Source: Microbacterium yannicii
GTDB lineage: Bacteria > Actinomycetota > Actinomycetes > Actinomycetales > Microbacteriaceae
Length of the DNA: 64,000 nucleotides
Direction: 5' to 3'
NCBI RefSeq assembly: GCF_024055635.1
Contig: NZ_JAMXMB010000008.1
Span: 124,001 to 188,000 of the forward strand
Positions 7,442 through 16,279 of the stretch are shown piece after piece. Made by a program: the position numbers and the translations under genes. Positions within the stretch are counted from its first letter, which is position 1. Every line of letters begins with the position of its first letter. The notes under the pieces are model-generated. The model made no database searches. It had not been told where the DNA came from and saw nothing but the letters and a program-made list of their open reading frames with translations.

Positions 7442-9208
7442 ATGGGGATGCCGCGGAAGGCTCGCCGCTGGGTGCTGATCGGCTCCTTGTCGTTCGGGGT
7501 GCTCGTCGTCGTGTGCGCCGCCTGGCTCGGCTGGCGGGTGTGGACCGTCAAGTCCGAACTCGATGCGCTGGTGCCGCTCGCGGCGGAGGCTCGCACTGCC
7601 ATCGACGCCGGCGATCGGAGCCGGCTCTCCGAGGTGTCGCAGGCGATGTCGGCGGGAGCGGAGCGTGCTGCCACCGCAGCCGGCGATCCGCTCTGGCGTC
7701 TGGCGGAGGCGATCCCCGGAGCGGGTGAGAATCTCGTCGCCGTGCGGGTCGTCGCCACAGAGCTCGACCGGGTCGCACAAGCGGCGCCAGGGGTGTTGGA
7801 GATCACCGAGAGTCTCGAGGATCGCGCACCCGGCACGCTCGTCGACACCGCCGCCCTGGCGGCGAGCTCTGCGCAGATCACGGACTCAGCACGTTCGTTC
7901 GCGCGCTCGGCCGAGGCGCTCGCGGCTCTGGATGTCGACGCCCTCATCTCGCCCGTGGCGCGCGGAGTGTCCCAGGTGCGGGATGTCGTCGACGCTCTGG
8001 CTCCCCTCACCGGTGTCGCTGCCGGCGCGGCGGACATCCTGCCCGGAGCCCTCGGTGGCGAGGGCGTCAGATCCATCCTGCTGATGGTCCAGAACCCCGC
8101 CGAGCTGCGCACCGGCGGCGGAATCTCGGGGAGCTTCGTCGAGCTGCAGGCGGACGGCGGACGGCTGACGCTCGCTCGCCAAGCGGATTCCTCGGAATTT
8201 CCTCGCCTGACGACGCCGATCGTGGAGGTCCCCGCCACGACCACGGCGCTGTACGGTGACGGTGTCGCGCGGTACGTCCAGAACGCCTCGATGACCCCGG
8301 ACTTCGCAGCGACCGGCGACATCGTCTCGGCCTGGTGGTCCACGCTCACCGGTCGCACCCCTGACATGGTCGTCTCGGTGGACCCCTACACCCTGCAGGC
8401 GCTGCTGACCGTGACCGGTCCGGTGACGCTGCCGTCTGGAGCCGCACTGAACGCGGATAACGTCCTCGACACGCTGCTCGTGCAGCCGTACGTGTCCCTG
8501 GCGTCCGATCAGCAGACCGAACTCTTCTCCGCTGCGGTGGAGGCGGTGTTCGCGCGCGTCGCGGACGGCTCGGTCGATGCGCTGGGCGTCCTTCGGGCGG
8601 TCGAGAAGCCGGCGGCGGATGGCCGCATCTCCGTGTGGAGCGCGCATGACGACGAGCAGGAGCTCATCGCCCGTTCCGCCCTCGGAGGGCCGCTCGCCCG
8701 CCAGGATGCCGCCGGCCCAGGTGCGTTCGCCGTGTACTTCAACGATGCGACCGGTGGCAAGATGGCCGGCTATCTCGACGTCGCGATCGATTCGCAGACT
8801 GTCGAGTGCCGGGCCGACGGCCTCACCGACGTTGCGCTCACCGTCACGATGGGAAGCCACGCTCCGGCGGATGTCGGCTCTCTGCCGTTCAGCGTCACCG
8901 GCGGGGGCATGTTCGGCGTGGGCATCGGCGACATCGGCACCAACGTCACCGTCACCGCGCCGAGAGGCTCCTTCGTGGGCGAGGTGATCGTCAAGGGTGA
9001 GCGGTATCCCGCAGCGACCGCCATCGAGGGCGAGCGCGCCGCGAGCACCGCGCGCGTCAACCTGTCTCCCAGCGAGGTCAACACGCTGGAGTTCCACTTC
9101 CTCGTGCCGCGCGACGATGCCGATTCTGTCCGAATCGTCCACACGCCGCTGATGAACGCCGCCGACGTGAGCATCGACGGAGGGTGCGCCGCAACCGTCA
9201 GTCCTTGA
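7442..9208 (+). CDS. DUF4012 domain protein, membrane-anchored
   Basis: A 588-residue protein with one N-terminal membrane segment (about residues 10-32) and a large extracytoplasmic part. Its features match DUF4012 proteins of Actinobacteria: a helical region with spaced Ala, then AELRTGGGISGSFVEL, and a later block with VSVDPYTLQALLTVTGPV and a C-terminal beta-rich region. Distant resemblance of DUF4012 to LytR-type cell-envelope proteins has been suggested and it often accompanies surface polysaccharide or wall-protein genes, but its activity is not established. It follows the LPXTG gene by 16 bases and is probably cotranscribed. The 3' end overlaps the convergent polymerase gene by 11 bases. 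Confidence 0.82.
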   Translation: MGMPRKARRWVLIGSLSFGVLVVVCAAWLGWRVWTVKSELDALVPLAAEARTAIDAGDRSRLSEVSQAMSAGAERAATAAGDPLWRLAEAIPGAGENLVAVRVVATELDRVAQAAPGVLEITESLEDRAPGTLVDTAALAASSAQITDSARSFARSAEALAALDVDALISPVARGVSQVRDVVDALAPLTGVAAGAADILPGALGGEGVRSILLMVQNPAELRTGGGISGSFVELQADGGRLTLARQADSSEFPRLTTPIVEVPATTTALYGDGVARYVQNASMTPDFAATGDIVSAWWSTLTGRTPDMVVSVDPYTLQALLTVTGPVTLPSGAALNADNVLDTLLVQPYVSLASDQQTELFSAAVEAVFARVADGSVDALGVLRAVEKPAADGRISVWSAHDDEQELIARSALGGPLARQDAAGPGAFAVYFNDATGGKMAGYLDVAIDSQTVECRADGLTDVALTVTMGSHAPADVGSLPFSVTGGGMFGVGIGDIGTNVTVTAPRGSFVGEVIVKGERYPAATAIEGERAASTARVNLSPSEVNTLEFHFLVPRDDADSVRIVHTPLMNAADVSIDGGCAATVSP

Positions 9209-10928
9209 GCGCGGTCTCGGAGGTGCGCACGTCGAGCCGGAAGTCGACCGGGAAGCTGCCGAAGAGCAGACGCCCCGCGGATGCCGCGGCCTCGGTCACC
9301 GCTTCTGCTGCGGCATCCGCGTGCTCGGCGGGGGTGTGCACGATCACCTCGTCATGCAGGAAGAACGCGAGGTGGGGCTGCCGCGCGAACGCCGGACCGG
9401 AGCGGGGCGCCGCGTGCTCGGGCGAGACGGGAGGCAGCGCGGCGAGACGTCCTCGCAGGTCGGCCAACCACGCGAGCGCCCATTCGGCGGCGGTCCCCTG
9501 CACGACGAAGTTGCGGGTGAACCGGCCACGATCGCGGGCCCACCGTCGCGCGCGCGCCTCTTCTGCCCCGGATGCCTCGGCCTCGGTCGCGCGCGACTGG
9601 GCGGCCGACCATTCCGGCGAGGGAGCCGGTGAGCTGCGCCCGAGCCAGGTGGACACGACACCGCCGTCCTCGCCCACGCGCGCCGCGTCGTCCACGAGGC
9701 CCATCGCGCGCGGATACGCGCGCCGCAGGCGTGGGACCAGGCGTCCCGACTCTCCCGTCGTCGCGCCGTACATCGCGCCGAGGAGCGCGATCTTGGCCTC
9801 CTGGCGGGTAGCGACGGCGCCGCTGTCGACGATGCCCGCGTAGAGGTCGCGACCGCGCGCCGCCGCCGCGAGGGCGGTGTCGCTCGACATGGCGGCCAGG
9901 ACGCGGGGCTCGAGCTGGGCGACGTCGGCGACGACGAGACGCCAGCCGGGATCGGCGCGCACCGCCTCGCGCAGCTGGCGCGGCAGTTGGAGTGCCCCGC
10001 CGCCAGAGGACGCCCAGCGACCGGTGACGACGCCGCCGGGGACGAAGACCGGCCGGAATCGTCCGTCGGCGACCCAATCGGCGAGCCAGGTCCACCCGTT
10101 GGCCGCCGCCAGCCGAGACAGCTTCTTGTACTCGAGCAGCGGTTCGATGACGGGATGCCGCTGCTCTGCGAGCTCCCAGCGGCTTGTGGACTCGACGAGC
10201 ACGCCGGCTCGATGCAGCGCCCGCAGCAGCTTCGGCTGAGAGTCGAGGCTCGCCGTCGGATCCCCCAGCGCGGCGCGCACGCGGTCGGCGGCAGCCGCGA
10301 GCTTCGCCGGCTGGCCACCTCCCCGGGGGCGCTCCCCCAGGGTCTCGACGAGGATCCGATCGTGGGCCGCGGCATCCCACGGGAGCCCCGCGGCCCTCAT
10401 CTCGCACGCGACCAGCGCGCCGGCGGACTCCGCCGCGAGCAGCAGGCGCAGCCGGCTCGCTTCGGGGCTGACCTCGACGGCAGCACGCTGTCGAAGGAAC
10501 TCCGCCACGGCAGCATCGGCATCCGCGGGTGGCCCCGTCGGCTGCTGCGCCTGCTCGAGTTCGAACAGCGCAGGCGCCGCGTCCTCCGCGTCGACGGAGG
10601 GAGCGGCATCCCATTCCACCGCCCGACGCACGGCCGCCGCGTCATCGACCAGCGCCGACTCCCGGAGGATCGCGTGGCAGAGCCGCAGGTCGTGACAGCG
10701 CGCGACCCGGATGCCGTCGGCGAGGAGGGCGCCGTACCACTGCGGGGTGTCGTGCCACACCCAGCGCGGTGCCCAGCGTGCCTCGGCGTCGGCGATCCAC
10801 GACGCCAGCCGTGCCGGCTCGATCTCCTCGCGGCTCTGCTCGGCCGCGCCCGCATCCAGCAGGACCACGACGACGGTTCGTGCGGTCCGTCCGACGGCGA
10901 TCCAGGCCGGGGGCTCAGCCGCGTCCAC
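9198..10928 (-). CDS. Orphan family A DNA polymerase (bifunctional exonuclease/polymerase-like)
   Basis: A 576-residue protein related to the Klenow part of DNA polymerase I. Polymerase motif A is DVAQLEPRVLA (Asp335, Glu340), the TGRWASSGGGALQLPRQ segment precedes it (302-318), motif B is RQEAKIALLGAMYG (375-388; Lys379 and Tyr387 present, but Leu where Pol I has Phe762), RNFVVQGTAAEWAL follows at 472-485, and motif C is HDE at 525-527. The N-terminal 190 residues occupy the place of the 3'-5' exonuclease, but I cannot see the DxE and other acidic metal ligands. This class is widespread in Actinobacteria beside the true polA; a repair or translesion role is a guess. The gene is monocistronic and converges on DUF4012. 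Confidence 0.82.
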   Translation of the reverse strand: MDAAEPPAWIAVGRTARTVVVVLLDAGAAEQSREEIEPARLASWIADAEARWAPRWVWHDTPQWYGALLADGIRVARCHDLRLCHAILRESALVDDAAAVRRAVEWDAAPSVDAEDAAPALFELEQAQQPTGPPADADAAVAEFLRQRAAVEVSPEASRLRLLLAAESAGALVACEMRAAGLPWDAAAHDRILVETLGERPRGGGQPAKLAAAADRVRAALGDPTASLDSQPKLLRALHRAGVLVESTSRWELAEQRHPVIEPLLEYKKLSRLAAANGWTWLADWVADGRFRPVFVPGGVVTGRWASSGGGALQLPRQLREAVRADPGWRLVVADVAQLEPRVLAAMSSDTALAAAARGRDLYAGIVDSGAVATRQEAKIALLGAMYGATTGESGRLVPRLRRAYPRAMGLVDDAARVGEDGGVVSTWLGRSSPAPSPEWSAAQSRATEAEASGAEEARARRWARDRGRFTRNFVVQGTAAEWALAWLADLRGRLAALPPVSPEHAAPRSGPAFARQPHLAFFLHDEVIVHTPAEHADAAAEAVTEAAASAGRLLFGSFPVDFRLDVRTSETALKD

Positions 10929-10966
10929 GCCGGCACGGTCCGGCTGTGCTCACAGCCCGGATTCCC

Positions 10967-11698
10967 TCAGAGTCCCGATTCGTCGTCGCGCACCAGCAGG
11001 CAGCCGCACTCTGGGCACGTGACGACCTCGTCGTCGGGCGCCTGGCGCAACACCTGCAGATCGGTCCCGGCGAGCACCATGTTGCAGCCCTCGCAGGTGC
11101 GGCGGTGGAGGAATGCGGCGCCGGAGCTGCGCACCGCGACGCGATCGTAGAGCGCGACGAGATCGGCCGGCAGCGCGCCGGCGATCGCCGCGCGGTCACG
11201 GGTGGCCGCGTCGAACGCCGCCGTGGCCTCTGCGACGGCGCGCTTGCCCTCGGCGCTGAGCTCGGTCCCCTCGGCGTTGGTCGCCGCGATCAGCGCCTCC
11301 TGCTCGGCGACTCCGGCGTCGGCCAGCTCGAGCCGCTCCATGACCGCGAGCTCGGCGTCCTCGAGGTCGCTCTTGCGGCGCGCGAGCGCGGCGAGCTCGC
11401 TCTCGAGACCCTGCGCCTCCTTCGAGTTGGTGGATGCCGCGAGCCGCTGCGCGTCACGAGCCGCGCGGGCGTCCACCACGGCGACGTCTGACTCGATGCG
11501 GGACAGCTCGGTGCGCAGATCGTCGCGTGCGCCGAGGCGCGTCGTGAGCTCCTGCGAGAGCTGCTGCCGGCGCCCGAGCAGCTCCTGGACGCGACCGGCC
11601 TGCGGAGGATTCTTTCGGGCGTTCTCGGCCTGACGGATCCGGGCGTCGAGCTGGGCGACCTCGACGAGGCGGCGCTGGTCTGCGGGGCTGGCTTTCAC
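10967..11698 (-). CDS. Coiled-coil C4 zinc-ribbon protein
   Basis: A 243-residue protein. Residues 1-170 form a long charged helical hairpin rich in Leu, Glu, Arg and Ala, predicted as antiparallel coiled coil; the C-terminal 50 residues hold two CxxC pairs (CEGCN and CPECG) forming a zinc ribbon. This is the CT398/zf-RING_7 family (C4-type zinc ribbon domain proteins), proposed to bind nucleic acid, with no established function. The GTG start at 11698 follows a TAGGTT box by 6 bases with no ribosome site. It lies 38 bases downstream of the polymerase start on the same strand and is transcribed divergently from the permease. Confidence 0.85.
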   Translation of the reverse strand: MKASPADQRRLVEVAQLDARIRQAENARKNPPQAGRVQELLGRRQQLSQELTTRLGARDDLRTELSRIESDVAVVDARAARDAQRLAASTNSKEAQGLESELAALARRKSDLEDAELAVMERLELADAGVAEQEALIAATNAEGTELSAEGKRAVAEATAAFDAATRDRAAIAGALPADLVALYDRVAVRSSGAAFLHRRTCEGCNMVLAGTDLQVLRQAPDDEVVTCPECGCLLVRDDESGL

Positions 11699-11710
11699 GA
11701 GTCCAACCTA
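11699..11710 (-). promoter_or_regulatory. Leaderless promoter of the zinc-ribbon gene
   Basis: On the minus strand TAGGTT (11710-11705) fits TANNNT and is separated by 6 bases from the GTG start at 11698. No ribosome binding site is present, so the transcript should begin at the start codon. Confidence 0.5.
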
Positions 11711-11787
11711 CCGTGGGGCATCGACGCCGCGACCGGGTGCGGCTAGCATTCGACGACCGGTCCTTCCGATGACGAAAGGCGCGCACC

Positions 11788-13305
11788 ATGGGCGTTCTCC
11801 GCACCAAGTCCGTCGAGCGGTCCATCGCCGACACCGACGAGCCGGAGTTCCGGCTCAAGAAATCGCTGACGGCGCTCGACCTCACGGTCTTCGGCATCGG
11901 GGTGGTCATCGGGGCGGGCATCTTCACGCTCACGGGCCGAGCCGCGCATGAGGTCGCCGGCCCCGCGATCGTCATCAGCTTCGCCGTCGCGGCCATCGCG
12001 TGCACGCTCGCCGCCCTCTGCTACGCGGAGTTCGCGTCGACCGTCCCGGTGTCGGGCTCGGCCTACACGTTCTCGTACTCGTCGCTCGGCGAGCTGTTCG
12101 CCTGGATCATCGGGTGGGACCTCATCCTCGAGATGTTCCTCGGGGCGAGCGTGGTTGCTCAGGGATGGAGCGCCTACCTCGGGACGCTCCTCGAGCAGCT
12201 CGGGGTGCCGATCCCGGCCGAGATCGGCTACGGCGGCACCGTCGACCTCATGGCCATCCTGCTGGTGCTGGTGCTCGGCGGGCTGATGACCTTCGGCATC
12301 AAGGAGTCGCTGCGGGTGAACATGGTGCTCGTCGCGGTCAAGCTCTTCATCGTGCTGTTCGTGATCGTGGCCGGCCTGCTGTTCATCAATCCCGCGAACT
12401 GGTCCCCGTTCGTCCCGGCTGCCGCACCGACGGATGCTCCGACCGGCCTCAGCCAGCCGCTGCTGCAGTTCTTCTCGGGCATCGAGCCGACGGCGTTCGG
12501 CGTCGGCGGCATCTTCGCGGGGGCGGCGCTCGTCTTCTTCGCCTACATCGGCTTCGACGTCGTCGCCACGACCGCGGAGGAGACCCGCAATCCGCAGCGC
12601 GATCTGCCGATCGGCATCATCGCGTCGCTGATCATCTGCACACTGCTCTACTGCGCGGTCGCTCTGGTGGTGACAGGCATGGTGCCGTACCAGGATCTCG
12701 ATCCCGCAGCCGCCCTCGCCAACGCCTTCGCCTTCCACGGGCAGACCTGGATGGCGACCCTCATCTCGGCGGGCGCGGTCGCCGGACTCACCACGGTCGT
12801 GCTCACGCTCCTCATCGGCGCGACCCGCATCATCTTCGCGATGTCGCGCGACAATCTGCTGCCGATCGGCCTGGCGAAGGTGCACCCGCGCTACCGCACA
12901 CCGTGGCTCATCTCGCTGATCGTGACGCTCGTCGTCGCGGTCGTGGCCGGGTTCACCCCCGTCGGGCTCCTGGAGGAGATGGTGAACATCGGCACCCTGT
13001 CGGCCTTCGTGCTGGTCTCCGTCGGAGTCATCGTCCTGCGCCGCAAGCGCCCGGATCTTCCCCGCGCCTTCCGCGTGCCGCTCAACCCGTGGCTGCCGGC
13101 TCTCTCGGCGGCGATCTGCGTCTACCTCATGCTCAACCTCACGGTCGAGACGTGGCTGCGATTCCTGGTGTGGCTCGTCATCGGGTTCGTGATCTACTTC
13201 GCCTACTCGCACCGTCACTCGAAGATCGGGCAGCCCGGCTACGAGGACTTCGCGCTGCCGCACGTGGTCGCCCACGAGAGGGACGCAGACGAGAAACGCG
13301 GATGA
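11788..13305 (+). CDS. APC-family amino acid permease
   Basis: A 505-residue inner-membrane transporter with about 12 hydrophobic helices. The first helix carries FGIGVVIGAGIFTLTG, the substrate/Na-site signature of APC amino acid permeases, and helix 3 has YAEFASTVPVSGSAYTF, both typical of the cationic amino acid transporter (CAT/YfnA-like) branch. Short N- and C-terminal tails lie in the cytoplasm. The ATG is preceded by GAAAGG with good spacing, and a TAGCAT -10 candidate lies at 11744-11749. Substrate cannot be told from sequence. It is monocistronic and followed by a convergent tRNA. Confidence 0.88.
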   Translation: MGVLRTKSVERSIADTDEPEFRLKKSLTALDLTVFGIGVVIGAGIFTLTGRAAHEVAGPAIVISFAVAAIACTLAALCYAEFASTVPVSGSAYTFSYSSLGELFAWIIGWDLILEMFLGASVVAQGWSAYLGTLLEQLGVPIPAEIGYGGTVDLMAILLVLVLGGLMTFGIKESLRVNMVLVAVKLFIVLFVIVAGLLFINPANWSPFVPAAAPTDAPTGLSQPLLQFFSGIEPTAFGVGGIFAGAALVFFAYIGFDVVATTAEETRNPQRDLPIGIIASLIICTLLYCAVALVVTGMVPYQDLDPAAALANAFAFHGQTWMATLISAGAVAGLTTVVLTLLIGATRIIFAMSRDNLLPIGLAKVHPRYRTPWLISLIVTLVVAVVAGFTPVGLLEEMVNIGTLSAFVLVSVGVIVLRRKRPDLPRAFRVPLNPWLPALSAAICVYLMLNLTVETWLRFLVWLVIGFVIYFAYSHRHSKIGQPGYEDFALPHVVAHERDADEKRG

Positions 13306-13325
13306 GCGGCATCCGCTGATCGCAA

Positions 13326-13401
13326 TGGTGGGCCCTGCCGGGATCGAACCGACGACATCCACGGTGTAAACGTGGCGCTCTACCAGCTGAGCTAAAGGCC
13401 C
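13326..13401 (-). tRNA. tRNA-Val (anticodon TAC), CCA encoded
   Basis: The minus strand folds as a 76-base cloverleaf beginning GGGCCTTTAGCTCAGCTGG, with anticodon loop TTTACAC (anticodon TAC), T loop GTTCGATCC and a 7-bp acceptor stem followed by discriminator A and an encoded CCA (13326-13328 on the plus strand). Confidence 0.95.
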
Positions 13402-13445
13402 TCGCGGTCAGTCTACGAGGTGCGTCCGGTTCCTCCCGAACTCGC

Positions 13446-13542
13446 TAGGCTGGCAGATGGTGCGTTGTGCAGGGCTGACAAAGCCCGCTGCGCTCCGGTA
13501 GCGATTCCCTGGCATGATCTGCCAGACGACGAAAGGTCTTCT
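13446..13542 (+). promoter_or_regulatory. aceE leader with alternative inverted repeats
   Basis: A TAGGCT -10 candidate (13446-13451) is followed by GGGCT-N5-AGCCC (13472-13486). CTGGCA at 13509-13514 can pair with TGCCAG at 13520-13525, and the longer ATCTGCCAG (13517-13525) can instead pair with CTGGCAGAT at 13450-13458. The last repeat sits just before the GAAAGG ribosome site (13531-13536). It could be an operator palindrome or alternative RNA stems; function is inferred only. Confidence 0.3.
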
Positions 13543-16272
13543 GTGACTGTCAACGATCAGGATCCGTACTCGCAGGAACCCCTCGACAGCGATCCCGATG
13601 AGACCTCCGAGTGGCAGGAGTCCCTCCAGCAGCTCGTGCAGGCGAAGGGCCACGGTCGTGGCCGCGAGATCATGCTGAGCCTGCTGCAGACCTCGCACGA
13701 GCTGCAGCTCAACGTCCCGCAGGTTCCCACCACGGACTACATCAACACGATCGCGCCCGAGAACGAGCCCGAGTTCCCCGGCGACGAAGAGCTGGAGCGC
13801 CGGTACCGCCGGTGGATCCGCTGGAACGCCGCGGTCACGGTACACCGTGCGCAGCGGCCCGGGATCGGCGTCGGCGGCCACATCTCGACCTACGCGTCGT
13901 CGGCTTCGCTGTACGAGGTGGGCTTCAACCACTTCTTCCGGGGTCTCGACGACCCGACCGGCGGTGACCAGATCTTCATCCAGGGCCACGCCTCCCCCGG
14001 CATCTACGCCCGCTCCTTCCTCGAGGGCCGTCTCACCTCGGAGCAGCTCGACGGCTTCCGTCAGGAGAAGTCGAAGGCGCCGAACGCGCTGCCGTCGTAC
14101 CCGCACCCCCGGCTCATGCCGGAGTACTGGCAGTTCCCGACGGTCTCGATGGGCCTCGGCCCGATCAACGCCATCTACCAGGCGATGTCGAACAAGTACC
14201 TCACCAACCGCGGGATCAAGGATCTCTCGAACTCGCGGGTGTGGGCCTTCCTCGGCGACGGCGAGATGGACGAGGTCGAGAGCCGCGGACAGCTCCAGGT
14301 GGCGGCGAACGAGGGCCTGGACAACCTGACATTCGTCGTCAACTGCAACCTGCAGCGCCTCGACGGACCCGTCCGCGGCAACGGCAAGATCATCCAGGAG
14401 CTCGAGAGCTTCTTCCGCGGTGCCGGCTGGAACGTCATCAAGGTCGTCTGGGGCAGCGGCTGGGACGAGCTGCTCGCCAAGGACACCGACGGCGCCCTCG
14501 TGCACCTGATGAACACGACGCCCGACGGTGACTTCCAGACCTACCGGGCCGAGGACGGCGCGTTCATCCGCGAGCACTTCTTCGGACGCGACGAGCGCAC
14601 GGCCGCCCTCGTGAAGGACTGGTCGGACGACGACATCTGGGGCAAGCTCCGCCGCGGCGGCCTGGACTACCGCAAGGTCTACGGCGCCTACAAGGCGGCG
14701 ACCGAGCACAAGGGTCAGCCCACCGTCATCCTCGCGAAGACGATCAAGGGCTACGGGCTCGGGCATCACTTCGAGGGTCGCAACGCGACCCACCAGATGA
14801 AGAAGATGACGCTGCAGGACCTGAAGTACTTCCGCGACTCCATGCGCATCCCGGTCTCGGACGCGCAGCTGGACGAGAACCCGTACCTGCCGCCGTACTA
14901 CAACCCCGGCGGCAACGACGAGACGATCCAGTACATGCTCGAGCGCCGTCGTGCGCTGGGCGGTTTCCTGCCCGAGCGCCGCACGCACCACGTCGGGCTG
15001 CAGCTGCCCGGCGACGAGGCGTATGCGCTGCCGAAGAAGGGTTCCGGCACGCAGGAGATCGCCACCACAATGGCGTTCGTCCGACTCCTCAAGGATCTGC
15101 TGCGGGCCAAGGACTTCGGTCACCGCATCGTGCCGATCATCCCCGACGAGGCGCGCACCTTCGGCATGGATGCGTACTTCCCGACGGCCAAGATCTACAA
15201 CCCGCACGGGCAGAACTACACCTCCGTGGACCGTGAGCTGCTGCTCGCCTACAAGGAGAGCCCGCAGGGCCAGATCATCCACGTCGGCATCAACGAGGCG
15301 GGCGCCGTGGCGGCGTTCACCGCCGCGGGCACGTCGTACGCCACCCACGGTGAGCCGCTGATCCCGGTGTACGTCTTCTACTCGATGTTCGGCTTCCAGC
15401 GCACCGGCGACGCGCAGTGGGCGGCGGGCGACCAGATGGCGCGCGGCTTCATCATCGGCGCGACCGCGGGACGCACGACGCTCACCGGTGAAGGACTGCA
15501 GCACGCCGACGGCCACTCGCTCCTGCTCGCCTCCACCAACCCGGCGACGCTGTCGTACGACCCGGCCTACGGCTACGAGATCGCGCACATCGTCCGCTCG
15601 GGCATCGAGCGGATGTACGGCGGCAACCACCCCGACCCCAACGTCATGTACTACCTCACGGTGTACAACGAGCCGCTGGTGCAGCCGGCGGAGCCGGAGG
15701 GCGTGGACGTCGACGGCATCGTGCGCGGCATCCACCGCATCTCGACGGGTGAGGGCGAAGGCCCACGGGCTCAGCTCATGGCGTCGGGTGTCGGCGTGCC
15801 GTGGGCGCTCGAAGCGCAGCAGCTGCTGCGTGACGACTGGGGTGTGCAGGCGGATGTCTGGTCGGTCACCTCGTGGAGCGAGCTGCGCCGCGACGGCCTC
15901 GCCGCCGACGAGCACAACTTCCTCCACCCCGACGAGGAGCCGCACACCGCGTACCTCACCGAGAAGCTGAAGGATGCCGCGGGCCCCGTCGTCGCCGTCA
16001 GCGACTTCATGCACGCGGTGCAGGACCAGATCCGGCCCTGGGTGCCCAACCGGTTCGCGACGCTCGGTGCCGACGGGTTCGGTTTCTCCGACACCCGCGC
16101 CGCCGCTCGTCGGTTCTTCAAGATCGACGGACCTTCGGTCGTCGTCCGCACGCTGCAGGCGCTTGCCGAAGAGGGAGCGGTCGACCGCAGCCTCGCCGCG
16201 CAGGCGATCGAGAAGTACCGTCTGCACGATGTGACGGCCGGCACGAGCGGGAACGCGGGCGGCGAGAGCTGA
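13543..16272 (+). CDS. aceE: Pyruvate dehydrogenase E1 component, homodimeric
   Basis: A 909-residue thiamine-diphosphate enzyme that decarboxylates pyruvate and acetylates the lipoyl domain of E2 in the pyruvate dehydrogenase complex. The GTG at 13543 is chosen over the longer open frame because GAAAGG lies 6 bases upstream and the protein then matches the family length. The thiamine-diphosphate motif GDGEMDE starts at Gly238 and ends in NCN about 30 residues later; the HIS/TYAS region and the C-terminal transketolase domains are intact. The actinobacterial homodimeric AceE works with a shared E2/E3. It is followed after 7 bases by fasR, tying acetyl-CoA supply to fatty acid synthesis. Confidence 0.95.
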   Translation: MTVNDQDPYSQEPLDSDPDETSEWQESLQQLVQAKGHGRGREIMLSLLQTSHELQLNVPQVPTTDYINTIAPENEPEFPGDEELERRYRRWIRWNAAVTVHRAQRPGIGVGGHISTYASSASLYEVGFNHFFRGLDDPTGGDQIFIQGHASPGIYARSFLEGRLTSEQLDGFRQEKSKAPNALPSYPHPRLMPEYWQFPTVSMGLGPINAIYQAMSNKYLTNRGIKDLSNSRVWAFLGDGEMDEVESRGQLQVAANEGLDNLTFVVNCNLQRLDGPVRGNGKIIQELESFFRGAGWNVIKVVWGSGWDELLAKDTDGALVHLMNTTPDGDFQTYRAEDGAFIREHFFGRDERTAALVKDWSDDDIWGKLRRGGLDYRKVYGAYKAATEHKGQPTVILAKTIKGYGLGHHFEGRNATHQMKKMTLQDLKYFRDSMRIPVSDAQLDENPYLPPYYNPGGNDETIQYMLERRRALGGFLPERRTHHVGLQLPGDEAYALPKKGSGTQEIATTMAFVRLLKDLLRAKDFGHRIVPIIPDEARTFGMDAYFPTAKIYNPHGQNYTSVDRELLLAYKESPQGQIIHVGINEAGAVAAFTAAGTSYATHGEPLIPVYVFYSMFGFQRTGDAQWAAGDQMARGFIIGATAGRTTLTGEGLQHADGHSLLLASTNPATLSYDPAYGYEIAHIVRSGIERMYGGNHPDPNVMYYLTVYNEPLVQPAEPEGVDVDGIVRGIHRISTGEGEGPRAQLMASGVGVPWALEAQQLLRDDWGVQADVWSVTSWSELRRDGLAADEHNFLHPDEEPHTAYLTEKLKDAAGPVVAVSDFMHAVQDQIRPWVPNRFATLGADGFGFSDTRAAARRFFKIDGPSVVVRTLQALAEEGAVDRSLAAQAIEKYRLHDVTAGTSGNAGGES

Positions 16273-16279
16273 CCCGCCG

